Positions 43,630-52,418 of a stretch of DNA of 64,000 bases are shown here, piece by piece. A model generated the notes under the pieces. It was not told the origin of the DNA, did not search any database, and saw only the letters and a list, made by a program, of their open reading frames with translations. The DNA comes from Streptomyces phaeofaciens (lineage in GTDB: Bacteria; Actinomycetota; Actinomycetes; Streptomycetales; Streptomycetaceae): positions 62,001 through 126,000 of the forward strand of contig NZ_BMSA01000025.1 of the NCBI RefSeq assembly GCF_014648915.1, given 5' to 3'. Numbering within the stretch: the stretch's first letter is position 1; the number at the start of each line of letters is the position of its first letter. The position numbers and the translations under genes are program-made.

Positions 43630-44426
43630 GCACCCCCGACGGCAGCCTCCCTCCCACCCCGGACCCAAGGCTCCTGCTGCGCCGGGTCGACAAGAGTTAC
43701 GACGGTCTGGACGTCCTGCGCAGCCTCGAACTGTCGGTCGCACCTGGCGAGTTCGCCGCCGTCATCGGCCCCAGCGGCAGCGGCAAGAGCACCCTGCTCA
43801 ACCTCGTCTCGGGGCTGGACCATCCCACGGCCGGAGACATCCTGGTCGACGGCGAACCCCCGCGCACCCGCTCCGGCCGCGTCGCCTACATGCCGCAGAA
43901 GGACCTCCTCTTTCCCTGGCGCACCGTCCTCGCCAACACCGCCCTCGGACTGGAGGCCCAAGGAGTACGCCGGACCGAGGCCCGCCGCCGCGCCGCGGCG
44001 CTGTTCGACGCGTTCGGCCTCGACGGCTTCCAGAACAGCTATCCCTCTCAGCTCAGCGGCGGCATGCGCCAGCGCGCGGCACTGCTGCGCACCGTCGTCC
44101 TGGAACGCCCGCTTCTGCTGCTCGACGAGCCCTTCGGTGCCCTGGACTCCCTCACCCGCCACGACCTCCAGCGCTGGCTCGCCCACATGTGGCACACCTA
44201 CCGCTGGACCGTCGTGCTGGTCACCCACGACATCCGCGAGGCGGTCCTGCTCGCCGACACCATCCATGTGCTGTCGCCACGCCCCGCCTCGGTGACCGCA
44301 CGCATCGAAGTCCCGCGCCCTTCGCGCGGCGGGGGCGGGCCCCGCTCCCTGGACCCCGTCACCGCCGCCGAGGTCGAGGAACGTGTCCTGGCCGCGCTCG
44401 CCGCCCCCGTAGGAGCCCCACGATGA
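43626..44426 (+). CDS. ABC importer ATP-binding protein (ThiZ/SsuB-like)
   Basis: 266 residues with Walker A GPSGSGKST, Q-loop MPQKDLLFPWRTV, signature LSGGMRQRAALLRT, Walker B LLLLDEPFGALD and the switch His in VVLVTHDIREAVLLAD. The FPWRTV following the Q-loop is typical of the nitrate/taurine/HMP importer ATPases. It powers the adjacent permease. The gene overlaps both neighbours by ATGA. Confidence 0.95.
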   Translation: MSTPDGSLPPTPDPRLLLRRVDKSYDGLDVLRSLELSVAPGEFAAVIGPSGSGKSTLLNLVSGLDHPTAGDILVDGEPPRTRSGRVAYMPQKDLLFPWRTVLANTALGLEAQGVRRTEARRRAAALFDAFGLDGFQNSYPSQLSGGMRQRAALLRTVVLERPLLLLDEPFGALDSLTRHDLQRWLAHMWHTYRWTVVLVTHDIREAVLLADTIHVLSPRPASVTARIEVPRPSRGGGGPRSLDPVTAAEVEERVLAALAAPVGAPR

Positions 44427-45559
44427 CCACACCTCGTGACCTGACGGAACCTGCCCCGCCGGCGACCCACGGCCTCGGCCATGAACGCGTCGAACCCGAC
44501 TGGGCGCCCCTCACCGCCGCAGAGGCGGCGCACGTGCTCGGCGGCCCCGCACGGCTGCGCTGGCACAGCCCCCGCCCGCTGTCGGCGGCCGCCGTGGTGG
44601 AGCACGACGGGAGGCGTGTCTTCCTCAAACGGCACCACACCAGCGTCCGCACCCTCGCCGGGCTGGAGGAGGAGCACGCCTTCCTGCGCCATCTGCGCTC
44701 CCGCGGAGCCCCGGTGGTCGATGTCCTCGGCAGTACGGCCCGTGGCGAATGGACCTACGAGGTGCACTCGCTGGGCATCGGCACGGATCTCTACCAGGAC
44801 GCCCTGTCCTGGACCCCTTTCGCCTCCGCCCACCACGCCCGTGCAGCGGGCTCCGCTCTCGCCCGGCTCCACCTGGCCGCCGTCGGCCACGACGCGCCGG
44901 CCCGCCGGGTCCAGCCGCTGGTGTCGTCCTTCCGCGTCTTCTGCGCGCCCGACCCCCAGGGCGCCCTCGACGCGTACGCCGCCGAGCGCCCGGCCCTGGC
45001 CGAAGCCCTGCGTGCCGACCCGCTCGATGCCGATCTGGCGCGCTGGCACCTGCCCCTGCACGCCGAGCTGATCCCGCTCCTGCACGAACTCGAACCCCTG
45101 TGGACGCACAACGACTGGCACGCCTCCAACCTGCTGTGGGACACGGCCGGCAGCGGGGACACCGTGTCCACCGTGCTCGACTTCAACCTCAGCGACCGGA
45201 CCACGTCGGTGCACGACCTCGCGGTGGCGCTGGAACGCAACATCTTCGGCTGGCTGGACCTGCCGAGCGGCCATGTTCCGGTGCAGTACGCCCACCTGAC
45301 AGCCCTGCTGGAGGGCTACGCCGCCGTCCGCCCCCTCACCGAGGCCGAAGCCGAGGCGCTGCCCGCGCTCCTGCCCCTGGTCAACGCCGAGTACGCGCTG
45401 TCGGAGATGCACTACTTCCACGAAGTGACCCGCTCCGCGGAGAACACCGCGCTGGCGCGTGCCTACTTCACCGACCACACGCGCTGGTTCACCACGGAAC
45501 CCGGCCTGCTGGCCTTGCGCCACCTCAGGGACATCGCCCGAAACCTGACCAGGCACTGA
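44423..45559 (+). CDS. APH-fold small-molecule phosphotransferase
   Basis: 378 residues of the aminoglycoside phosphotransferase/choline kinase fold. The N-lobe reads PLSAAAVVEHDGRRVFLKRHH with the ATP-binding Lys. The catalytic loop LWTHNDWHASNLLW has the HxDxxxxN pattern, and the metal-binding aspartate is in VSTVLDFNLSDRT. MTTPRDLTEP... starts at an ATG with AGGAG at seven bases and overlaps the ATPase stop. In an operon importing a ThiY-type ligand, a kinase of this fold could phosphorylate the imported compound. Thiamine kinase ThiK has the same fold, so a role in thiamine or pyrimidine salvage is plausible but unproven. Confidence 0.85.
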   Translation: MTTPRDLTEPAPPATHGLGHERVEPDWAPLTAAEAAHVLGGPARLRWHSPRPLSAAAVVEHDGRRVFLKRHHTSVRTLAGLEEEHAFLRHLRSRGAPVVDVLGSTARGEWTYEVHSLGIGTDLYQDALSWTPFASAHHARAAGSALARLHLAAVGHDAPARRVQPLVSSFRVFCAPDPQGALDAYAAERPALAEALRADPLDADLARWHLPLHAELIPLLHELEPLWTHNDWHASNLLWDTAGSGDTVSTVLDFNLSDRTTSVHDLAVALERNIFGWLDLPSGHVPVQYAHLTALLEGYAAVRPLTEAEAEALPALLPLVNAEYALSEMHYFHEVTRSAENTALARAYFTDHTRWFTTEPGLLALRHLRDIARNLTRH

Positions 45560-45626
45560 CGGCGTCCGCCCCCGAACAGGTGCTGGAGGTCGTCGGCCCC
45601 AGCACAGGCGTCGAGGCATCCTCGAC

Positions 45627-46493
45627 TCACGGACCGGCCAACCCCAGCTGGACGGATGCCGCGTCGACGGTCTGCTCCAGCAGGACCGCGATGGTCATGG
45701 GCCCCACCCCGCCGGGGACCGGGGTGATCAGCCGGGCACGGGTGCGGGCGGTGTCGAAGTCGACGTCGCCGACGTTGCCCTGGTTGTATCCGGCGTCGAT
45801 CACGACGGCCCCGGGCTTGACGTCCTCGCCGCGAACCAGCCGAGGCCGCCCCACGGCCGCCACGAGGACGTCCGCTTCCCGCACGGCCGCGGCCAGGTCC
45901 GTCGTGCGGGAATGGCAGTACGTGACAGTGGCGTCACGGGCGAGCAGGAGCATGCCGACGGGCTTGCCGAGGATCGCGCTGCGGCCCACCACCACCGCAC
46001 GTCGGCCGACGAGATCGACGTCGTACGCGTCGAGCAGTCGCATGATCCCGCCCGGGGTGCACGACGCGAACCCGGGCCGTCCGAAGCTCATCGATCCGAA
46101 GGAACTCATCGTGACGCCGTCGACGTCCTTCTCCGGCGCGATGGCCTCGAACGCCTCCCGCTCGTCGATGTGCGAGCCCACGGGATGCTGCAACAGGATG
46201 CCGTGCACCGCGGCGTCCTGGGACAGGGACCGCAGGGTAGCCACCAGCTCAGCGGTTGTGATGGTGGCCGGCAGGCGGACGAGCCGCGAGTCGATGCCGG
46301 CCTTCGCGCAACGGGCGCGCTTCATCCGGACGTACGTCACCGACGCCGGGTCCTCGCCCACCAGCACCGTCGCGAGGCAGGGCGTCACCCCGGCACGCCG
46401 AGCGATCTCCGCCGCCCTGCCCGATGTCTCCTCGAGGATACGTCGGGCCAGTGCGGCCCCGTCCATGAGCCGGGCTGTCTGTGTCTGGGACAT
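45627..46493 (-). CDS. folD: Bifunctional methylenetetrahydrofolate dehydrogenase/cyclohydrolase
   Basis: 288 residues, the usual length. The YxxxK catalytic motif (TYVRMKRARC; Tyr54, Lys58), LLQHPVGSHIDEREAFEAIAPEKDVDG, the NADP site VVGRSAILGKPVGMLLL and the closing TPVPGGVGPMTIAVLLEQT are intact. It interconverts 5,10-methylene-, methenyl- and 10-formyl-tetrahydrofolate in the cytoplasm. The ATG follows TGGAGG at five bases. It is convergent with the kinase gene and stands alone. It may be a second, accessory copy, since it sits between an uptake operon and a biosynthetic cluster. Confidence 0.94.
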   Translation of the reverse strand: MSQTQTARLMDGAALARRILEETSGRAAEIARRAGVTPCLATVLVGEDPASVTYVRMKRARCAKAGIDSRLVRLPATITTAELVATLRSLSQDAAVHGILLQHPVGSHIDEREAFEAIAPEKDVDGVTMSSFGSMSFGRPGFASCTPGGIMRLLDAYDVDLVGRRAVVVGRSAILGKPVGMLLLARDATVTYCHSRTTDLAAAVREADVLVAAVGRPRLVRGEDVKPGAVVIDAGYNQGNVGDVDFDTARTRARLITPVPGGVGPMTIAVLLEQTVDAASVQLGLAGP

Positions 46494-47590
46494 GGTCGCC
46501 TCCAGGCGTCGCTGACCACTCGCCCAGGCGCACGGCATCGACCCATTCGGCAGGCCGCTCCCCGGTGGTGCTCCACCTCAGCGCCAGTCACGGCCCACGC
46601 ACCACCGTAGTGGACAGCTTCTGCGCGGATCATGAACGGAAGATCAAAAGACTTCGCCGCGTTGATCTCCCACCGCCGCCGCGCAGCGCGGACCTGCCGA
46701 TGGGGTGACGCTCGGGTTGGCCGGAGTCGAGCGGTTCCGGCGCCGGACGGCCGTCGACCACGGCAGCGGTCTTCCAGCCACGGGCCGAGGCGTATGACTG
46801 GCTGGTTCGCAGGCTTCAGCCGCTGCGTTGTCGAGGAGATTTCGGCCGTGAAGCGGTATCAACTGCTCCGGTGGCGAGCTCCGTTGCAACCCCGTGAACG
46901 CTTCTTTAAGGCCCCGACTTCACCGGCCGGCCGCGACGCGGAACTGACTGCATGAGGCATTCACTGGAGCAGACGGCCACGCATGTTCGTTCGCCCCAGG
47001 GATGCCGGCCGACTCGCGTGGGCTGTCCCGGACCAGGCCGCTGCGACAGCGTACGGATGAAGGCCCTCCGCATCGCGTCGACGGCAAATAACCGGAATAA
47101 CGCCCCTCTATTTGCACCTCGCAACACTTCGGCCAACCCTGCTCGGCCGAGAGAGCGGGGGCGATATTCACCACAAAAGGGATAGGCAGGCCTCTTTCCC
47201 CATCTCGCACCGGTCAGTCTCCCTCGTGTACGTTCCGATGGGTCACGGCGACGACTGACTTGTTTTGGCCTGCGCAGAGCCCTCCGGGAAACGGCGCACC
47301 ATCGCCACAGGCATATACGGATTGGTTGGGGGAGGCGTAAAAGGCATGTCTGCACGACCCCTTGAGCGAGCCCAGAACCCCGGTGGCCGATGTACGGAGA
47401 CGCCATGAGCGCCGGCCCGGCACCACATGGTCCCGGCAGGATTTTCCAGCGACCGGTCATGTGAACGTCGCTGATTTCCGGCTGCTTCCCTCTCGAATGA
47501 AGACCATCACCGATCGCGCTTCTCTCATGCCTGATTTCGCGGGCGTGTTACGCGCGTCGACTCACCATTGACGAATTCTAGGTTCGAAGG
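46494..47590. other. Long intergenic region (1.1 kb) upstream of the NRPS gene
   Basis: No coding frame here shows convincing protein character on either strand. Composition is lower in GC than the flanks, with A/T-rich patches near 47085-47125 and 47300-47345. A 7-bp inverted repeat (CAGCGAC, 13-nt spacer, GTCGCTG) lies at 47447-47473. The region separates the folD promoter from the biosynthetic cluster and should hold the cluster's promoter and regulator sites. It may also contain degraded sequence. Confidence 0.45.
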
Positions 47591-50500
47591 ATGATGGCGA
47601 AACTCACGGGGTCCGAGGAATTGTCCCTGTCAGACATGCTGCGCGCTGCCACGGTGGCCCAGCCCGACCGGACTGCCGTCTCCTGCGGCACGGAACGGCT
47701 GACCTTTCGGCAGCTCAGTGAGCGCAGCAAGAACATGGCTCGCCACCTGCGGCAGCTCGGTGCGGTGGCGAACGAACCCGTCGGCGTCTTCATGGAACCG
47801 TCCGTCGACCTCATGGCGAGTGTCTGGGGCGTCCTGCACTCAGGCGCCGCCTATCTGCCTCTGTCGCCGGAGTACCCGGATGAACGTGTCCGCTACATGG
47901 TCGCGGACTCACAGGCGAAGGTCATCCTGACGGACGATTCCTTGGCATCCCGGCTCGCCGCGATGACACCACCGGGTACGAAGATCGTCACCGTCGCCCA
48001 GACCCGGGGCCACCTGGAGGCCGAACCGGACGCCGGTTCCACCACTGATCCCGCGCCCGCGCAGGGCCACAGCCTCGCTTACGTCATCTACACCTCGGGG
48101 AGCACGGGCAACCCCAAGGGCATCGGCATCGAACACCACAGCATCGCCGGCCAGATGCGTTGGCTCGCCGACGAACAGGGTCTGGACGAACACAGGACGG
48201 TGCTCCAGAAGACGCCCCTGAGTTTCGACGCGGCCCAGTGGGAGATCCTCGCGCCGGCCTGCGGCAGCAGCGTGGTGATGAGCGAACCGGGCGTCTACGC
48301 CGACCCCGGCGGGCTCATCGACCTGATCGCGGCGCACAGGGTCACCACCCTTCAGGGCGTGCCGACGCTGCTACAGGCGCTCGTCGACACCGGACGGCTG
48401 TCCGACTGCATCTCGCTCACCCACGTCTTCAGCGGGGGTGAGGCGCTCACCAGAAACCTGGCGACCGAGCTGCTCGACGCGTTGCCGGACGTGGCACTGG
48501 TCAACCTGTACGGCCCGAGCGAGTGCACGATCAACGCGTCGGCCCACACCGTGGACCGCGGCACCGTCCAGCACGGTCCCGACCACGTCTCCATCGGCAG
48601 GCCGGTCCGGGGCATGAGCTTCCACATCCTCGACCCCGCCCGTCGGCCCGTAGCACCCGGTGCATCGGGTGAACTCCACATCGCGGGACGCCAACTCGCC
48701 CGCGGGTACCTGAACAACCCCGAGCTGACCGCCGAACGGTTCATCACCAACCCGTTCTCCACCGATCCCGAATCCGCCCGCCTGTACCGCACCGGTGACC
48801 TGGCCAGGTGGAACGACGACGGAACGGTGCAGTTCCTCGGCCGTACCGACAGTCAGGTCAAGCTGCGCGGTTTTCGGGTCGAGCTGGACGAGATCAAGGT
48901 GTCCATCGAACAGCACGACTGGGTGAAGCGCGCCGCCGTCCTGGTCCGGGACGACACCAGGATCGGCGCCAATCTCATCGCCTTCATCGAACTCGACCCC
49001 CAGCGGGCCGCACTGATGGACCAGGGCAACCACGGCGCCCATCACCAGTCGAAGCGGAGCAGGCTTCAGCTCAAGGCGCAGCTGGCGAATCCGGGTGTTC
49101 GTCAGGACGACGGAACGGCGGTCGTCGAGCTGCCCGGACGCTCGGCGACGGCCCACCAGCGGCGCACCGTGTTCGCGCGCAAGACGTACCGGTTCTACGA
49201 AGGGGGCGAGGTCGGACGGGCCGACATCCTGGACCTGCTCGCCCGCCCCACCGGACGACCGGCCGCGCCCCGGGAGCCGGACACCCTGACGCTGTCCGAA
49301 CTCGGCTCCCTGCTGCGCCACTTCGGGCAGTTCCCCAGCGGGGAGCGGCTGCTGCCCAAATACGGGTACGCCTCCCCCGGCTCGTTGTACGCCACGCAGT
49401 TGTACCTGGAGCTGTCCGGCATCGCGGGCCTCGCACCGGGTTTCTACTACCACCACCCGATCAGCCACCGGCTCACCCTGATCGGCCCGGCTCCGGTCGG
49501 GACGCCGAGGCTGCGCGTCCACTTCATCGGGCGCCGGTCGGCCATCGAACCCGTCTACCGCAACAACATCCAGGAAGTCCTCCAGTTCGAAGCCGGCCAC
49601 ATGGTCGGCCTCTTCGACCGGGTCCTCCCCGAGTACGGGCTGCGGATCAACGCCCGTCCGCCGGCGCCGGAGGTGAAGGACGCCCTGCGCTGCCCGGACG
49701 AGGACTACCACCTGGCCACGTACGAGGTGGAGACGGCCGCCGCCCCGGCCGTCCGCTCCCCGGTCGACCTGTATGTGCAGGCCCATCCCGGCCGCATCGC
49801 CGATCTGGACGGCGGCCAGTACCGGTACGACGGCGGCGCACTGCTGCGCGTGTCCGACGACCTGGTCCGCAAGCAGGACGTCATCGCCATCAACCAGGAG
49901 GTCTACGACCGCGCGAGTTTCGGGATCAGCATGATCGGCCGCGCGTCCGCGCCCTGGCAGCGCTACGTCGACCTCGGCCGGGAACTGCAACACCTGCAGA
50001 TGAACGGCCTCGACCTGGGACTGATGTCCTCCGGCTACAGCTCGGAGACCGGCAACCCCCTGCCGTCCGCCCGGCGCATCGCGGACATCGTCGGCCTCGG
50101 CCCGGACACCGCCTCCTACTTCGCCGTCGGCGGCCGCATCAGTGCCGAGCAACGACTCAGCGAAGGCATGAAGGAGGACTCCGTCCACATGCGGGGGCCG
50201 GCCGAGATCGTCAAGGACAACCTCGCCGAATCCCTGCCTCCGTACATGGTGCCCAACCGGGTCGCCGTGCTGGACTCCTTCCCGCTCACCCCGAACGGCA
50301 AGATCGACCATCAGGCCCTGCGCGAGCTGGACAGGGCCGCCGTGGACGACACCGAGGCACCGGTCGTCCCCCCGCGCACGCCCACCGAGGAAGCCATCGC
50401 CGCGCTCTGGCGCAAGGTGCTCCGGCAGGAGCGGGTCTCGATCCGGGACAACTTCTTCGCGGCCGGGGGCCACTCGCTGACCGCGGTCGACCTGGTCGGC

Positions 50501-51649
50501 CGGATCAACCGGGACCTCGGCAGTTCCCTGCCGCTCCAGGTGCTGTTCGACGCGCCTACCATCGCCGAGCTGGCCAGACGCGTCGACCGTGAGCCCGCGA
50601 CCGCGCTGCCCAGGCTCGTGCGGCTACGAGCGGGAGACGGCGGGCGGCCGGTCTTCTGCTGGCCCGGGCTGGGCGGCTACCCGATGAGCCTGCGGCTGCT
50701 GGCCGGCCGGCTGGAGCTCGACCGGCCGTTCCTCGGCGTCCAGGCCCACGGCATCAACGCGGGCGAGATCGCCTACCCGACGTTCGACGAGATGGTCGCC
50801 GAGGACATCGCGCTCATCCGACGGGTCCAGCCCGTCGGCCCCTACACCCTGTGGGGTTACTCGTTCGGGGCGCGGGTCGCCTTCGAGGCGGCCCATCGAC
50901 TGGAACGCGCCGGAGAGCGGGTCGACGAGGTGATCCTGATCGCCCCGGGCAAGCCGCCCGTGGAGAGCCGCGGCGGGACGCCCACCGAGGCGGCGGTCAG
51001 CTTCACCGACAGCACTTTCGTCGCGATTCTCTATTCGGTGTTCGCCGGAAACCTCGACCGGTCGGCGGTCGACGCGTGTCTTGCGGCGACCCACGACGAA
51101 GAATCCTTCATCGCGTTCGTCTGCGGCCGGTTCGAGCACCTGGAGCGTGAACTGGTGCGCAGGATCGTCGGCGTGGTGCGGCAGACCTTCCTCTTCGAGT
51201 ACGCGCCTCACGAACTGGCCGCGCGCAGCATCGCGGCGCCGATCACGGTGTTCCGGGCCGACCGCGACCAGAAGTCCTTCATCGACTCCGGACACCCGCT
51301 GTCACGCACGTCCCCCAGGATCAGCCAACTCACGGCCGATCACTACGAACTGCTGCGCGCCGACGGAATAGCCGAACTCGTCACCGCCCTTCAGGCCGCA
51401 CGACTCCCCAGAAAGGCCATCGGAGTGCCTCACGTCAGCATCAAGCATTTCCCGAACAACCTCCAGGACGACCAGATCTCGGCACTCGTCGACGCGATCA
51501 CCAGCGCGGTTCGGACCGCATTCGCGGTCGACGAAGGCGCCGTGTCGATCGCCCTCGAACCGGTGGCCCAGGACGTCTGGACCGAGCGGGTGTACATACC
51601 GGAGATCGTCGAAGGCACCGGAAACCTGGTCAAAGCCCCGAACTACTGA
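47591..51649 (+). CDS. Indigoidine-synthetase-like NRPS (A-Ox-T-TE) with C-terminal tautomerase domain
   Basis: 1352 residues. The A domain (1 to ~455) has YTSGSTGNPKG, a SFDAAQWEIL block and YGPSECTINAS. An FMN oxidase domain (~460-870) is inserted between A8 and A9 (ARKTYRFYEGGEV, LLPKYGYASPGSLYATQLYLEL, NNIQEVLQFEAGHMVGLF). The carrier domain has Ser962 in AAGGHSLTAVDL, and the thioesterase has Ser1091 in LWGYSFGARVAFE. Organisation and sequence closely follow BpsA/IndC, which cyclises and oxidises two L-glutamines to indigoidine, so L-Gln activation is likely. Unlike those ~1280-residue enzymes it continues into a 4-oxalocrotonate-tautomerase-type domain (VPHVSIKHFPNN to KAPNY, residues 1279-1352). 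Two ATGs lie at the start; 47594 has the better spacing from GAAGG. Confidence 0.93.
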   Translation: MMAKLTGSEELSLSDMLRAATVAQPDRTAVSCGTERLTFRQLSERSKNMARHLRQLGAVANEPVGVFMEPSVDLMASVWGVLHSGAAYLPLSPEYPDERVRYMVADSQAKVILTDDSLASRLAAMTPPGTKIVTVAQTRGHLEAEPDAGSTTDPAPAQGHSLAYVIYTSGSTGNPKGIGIEHHSIAGQMRWLADEQGLDEHRTVLQKTPLSFDAAQWEILAPACGSSVVMSEPGVYADPGGLIDLIAAHRVTTLQGVPTLLQALVDTGRLSDCISLTHVFSGGEALTRNLATELLDALPDVALVNLYGPSECTINASAHTVDRGTVQHGPDHVSIGRPVRGMSFHILDPARRPVAPGASGELHIAGRQLARGYLNNPELTAERFITNPFSTDPESARLYRTGDLARWNDDGTVQFLGRTDSQVKLRGFRVELDEIKVSIEQHDWVKRAAVLVRDDTRIGANLIAFIELDPQRAALMDQGNHGAHHQSKRSRLQLKAQLANPGVRQDDGTAVVELPGRSATAHQRRTVFARKTYRFYEGGEVGRADILDLLARPTGRPAAPREPDTLTLSELGSLLRHFGQFPSGERLLPKYGYASPGSLYATQLYLELSGIAGLAPGFYYHHPISHRLTLIGPAPVGTPRLRVHFIGRRSAIEPVYRNNIQEVLQFEAGHMVGLFDRVLPEYGLRINARPPAPEVKDALRCPDEDYHLATYEVETAAAPAVRSPVDLYVQAHPGRIADLDGGQYRYDGGALLRVSDDLVRKQDVIAINQEVYDRASFGISMIGRASAPWQRYVDLGRELQHLQMNGLDLGLMSSGYSSETGNPLPSARRIADIVGLGPDTASYFAVGGRISAEQRLSEGMKEDSVHMRGPAEIVKDNLAESLPPYMVPNRVAVLDSFPLTPNGKIDHQALRELDRAAVDDTEAPVVPPRTPTEEAIAALWRKVLRQERVSIRDNFFAAGGHSLTAVDLVGRINRDLGSSLPLQVLFDAPTIAELARRVDREPATALPRLVRLRAGDGGRPVFCWPGLGGYPMSLRLLAGRLELDRPFLGVQAHGINAGEIAYPTFDEMVAEDIALIRRVQPVGPYTLWGYSFGARVAFEAAHRLERAGERVDEVILIAPGKPPVESRGGTPTEAAVSFTDSTFVAILYSVFAGNLDRSAVDACLAATHDEESFIAFVCGRFEHLERELVRRIVGVVRQTFLFEYAPHELAARSIAAPITVFRADRDQKSFIDSGHPLSRTSPRISQLTADHYELLRADGIAELVTALQAARLPRKAIGVPHVSIKHFPNNLQDDQISALVDAITSAVRTAFAVDEGAVSIALEPVAQDVWTERVYIPEIVEGTGNLVKAPNY
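51411..51427 (+). promoter_or_regulatory. Possible internal ribosome site and GTG start for the tautomerase domain
   Basis: GAAAGG lies eight bases before an in-frame GTG (51425) whose next codon is CCT. Starting here would give a 74-residue protein beginning Met-Pro-His-Val. Removal of Met would expose the N-terminal proline that 4-OT-family tautomerases use as catalytic base. In the fused chain that proline (1280) is blocked. Confidence 0.45.
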
Positions 51650-51710
51650 AACCGGCCATCGAATTCGACGGTGCCGACGGAAACCAGGACATGACGTTAC
51701 GGAGGATCGC

Positions 51711-52319
51711 ATGCGCAGGCTGATCATCAGGGCGAGGGAAGACCTCTCCGTGATCGTCGCGCGGGACCCGTCGATCCGCACCCGCGCGGAGGCGCTGCTG
51801 CATCCCGCGCTGCCCGCGCTGTGGAGCCATCGGCTGGCACATGTCCTGTACACCCGTGGGCACCGTCAACTCGCACGGATCCTGGCCTACCTGGCCCGCG
51901 CGACGACCGGCGGCATCGAGATCCATCCGGGCGCCACGCTGGGTCGGCGCGTGTTCATCGATCACGGCGCCGCGGTGGTGATCGGGGAGACGGCCGTGGT
52001 CGGCGACGATGTCACGATCTTCCATCAGGTCACGCTGGGCGCGGTCGGCTGGTGGCGGGACGGGCGCCGCGAGCCCGGTGCCCGCCGGCATCCGGTGGTC
52101 GGCGACCGGGTGGTGCTCGGCACCAACGCGATCGTGCTCGGTCCGGTCACCATCGGCGACGACGCGTTGATCGGCGCCGGTTCGCTCGTCCTGGGCGATG
52201 TGCCGCCAGGTGCCCGGGTGACGGCCCCCGCGGCCGAGGTCGTACAGCGGCTGTCGGCGGCGGACCGCGCGGAGGCCGACCAGTTGCTGCGCGCGCTGGC
52301 CACCTCCGGCTGCTGGTGA
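51711..52319 (+). CDS. Serine O-acetyltransferase (CysE-like)
   Basis: 202 residues, the short form. The hexapeptide left-handed beta-helix is clear (GGIEIHPGATLGRRVFIDHG in pattern, then AVVIGETAVVGDDVTIFHQVTLGAVG), with the catalytic His in FIDHG and the downstream RRHPVVGDRVVLGTNAIVLG. It should convert L-serine and acetyl-CoA to O-acetyl-L-serine. The ATG follows GGAGG at five bases, 61 bp after the NRPS stop. Next to a cysteine-synthase-like fusion in a biosynthetic cluster, it probably supplies O-acetylserine for that enzyme rather than for bulk cysteine synthesis. Confidence 0.93.
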   Translation: MRRLIIRAREDLSVIVARDPSIRTRAEALLHPALPALWSHRLAHVLYTRGHRQLARILAYLARATTGGIEIHPGATLGRRVFIDHGAAVVIGETAVVGDDVTIFHQVTLGAVGWWRDGRREPGARRHPVVGDRVVLGTNAIVLGPVTIGDDALIGAGSLVLGDVPPGARVTAPAAEVVQRLSAADRAEADQLLRALATSGCW

Positions 52320-52418
52320 CGGCCCGCCCGGTTCCGACCCCCGTTCATCGTCCGTCGTTCCCCGTTCGTCGTTCGTCGTTCCACCCGACCATGTGTCGGC
52401 ACGCCATCGGAGGCATAG

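Noticed and set aside
46906..47460. A 184-codon minus-strand frame in the region upstream of the NRPS gene
   Set aside because: It has no ribosome site, mixed codon-position GC and no recognisable motif.
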